This document shows positions 5,564 to 5,668 of a stretch of DNA of 5,668 nucleotides, in pieces. Source of the stretch: a bacterium (GTDB lineage Bacteria; SZUA-182; SZUA-191; JAJRXT01); contig JAJRUU010000237.1 of assembly GCA_024277605.1 (NCBI GenBank), positions 1 through 5,668 of the forward strand, read 5' to 3'. Within the stretch, counting starts at the first letter, position 1. Each line of letters begins with the position of its first letter. The position numbers were made by a program, and so were the translations under genes. Under the pieces are notes generated by a model, which saw nothing but the letters and a program-made list of their open reading frames with translations, searched no databases and had not been told where the DNA came from.

Positions 5564-5648
5564 AGTCCCGGCATGTCATCCGCAGTGATAAAGAAGTCTT
5601 ATAGCATAATTTCGGTGGTTGGTCAAGTATGGGTTTGCTTAAGTTGTA
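5564..5648. other. Intergenic DNA with no recognisable feature
   Basis: Between repeat copy A and the edge hairpin I see no reading frame, convincing promoter or repeat. It is part of the 348-bp gene-free stretch upstream of dnaJ. Confidence 0.3.
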
Positions 5649-5668
5649 ATCCCTCAGTAACGAGGGAT
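5649..5668. repeat. Hairpin at the right edge of the window
   Basis: ATCCCTC (5649-5655) pairs perfectly with GAGGGAT (5662-5668) around a 6-nt loop. On the minus strand no T-run follows; on the plus strand the downstream sequence is outside the window. It could be a terminator of a neighbouring gene, half of a REP-like element, or an operator, and its stem may extend beyond the edge. Confidence 0.4.

Overview
This 5.7-kb window looks like chromosomal DNA from a Gram-negative bacterium. It holds four ordinary protein genes, one probable small gene and unusually repeat-rich intergenic DNA. The Gram-negative reading rests on an HtrA protease with a cleavable-type signal peptide and two PDZ domains. 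The Phe/Asp/Gly-rich linker of DnaJ resembles sulfate-reducer (Desulfobacterota, former Deltaproteobacteria) proteins as I remember them. That placement is an inference from family resemblance and was not checked by a search.

Layout. Minus strand, left end: a probable 55-residue orphan protein (200 to 33) with a TTG start and a strong Shine-Dalgarno. A 332-bp gap follows, holding repeat copy C. Next is a minus-strand XRE-type helix-turn-helix regulator fused to an S24 (LexA/CI-like) C-terminal domain (1231 to 533). A 549-bp gene-free region separates it from the divergent fpg gene. This region holds repeat copy B, a REP-like double hairpin, a cluster of operator-like half-sites, an AT-rich tract and the probable fpg promoter. 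fpg (1781-2599, plus) encodes formamidopyrimidine-DNA glycosylase. It converges on htrA (4114 to 2657, minus) over a perfect 14-bp inverted repeat that contains the htrA stop codon. dnaJ (5320 to 4208, minus) lies 93 bp upstream of htrA. The last 348 bp hold repeat copy A and a hairpin at the window edge, with no gene.

Functionally, dnaJ and htrA could be expressed together as a protein-quality-control pair (cytoplasmic Hsp40 co-chaperone and periplasmic protease), and fpg is a DNA-repair gene. The regulator keeps the S24 serine but has arginine where the catalytic lysine is expected, so it is more likely a ligand- or signal-responsive repressor than a self-cleaving one.

The least ordinary signal is a dispersed intergenic repeat of about 110-195 bp, present three times (A 5382-5563 plus, B 1257-1370 plus, C 494-300 minus). 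The copies share two conserved blocks. One hairpin has changed on both arms while keeping its pairing, which suggests a structured RNA or a small non-autonomous mobile element. I could not match it to a known RNA family.
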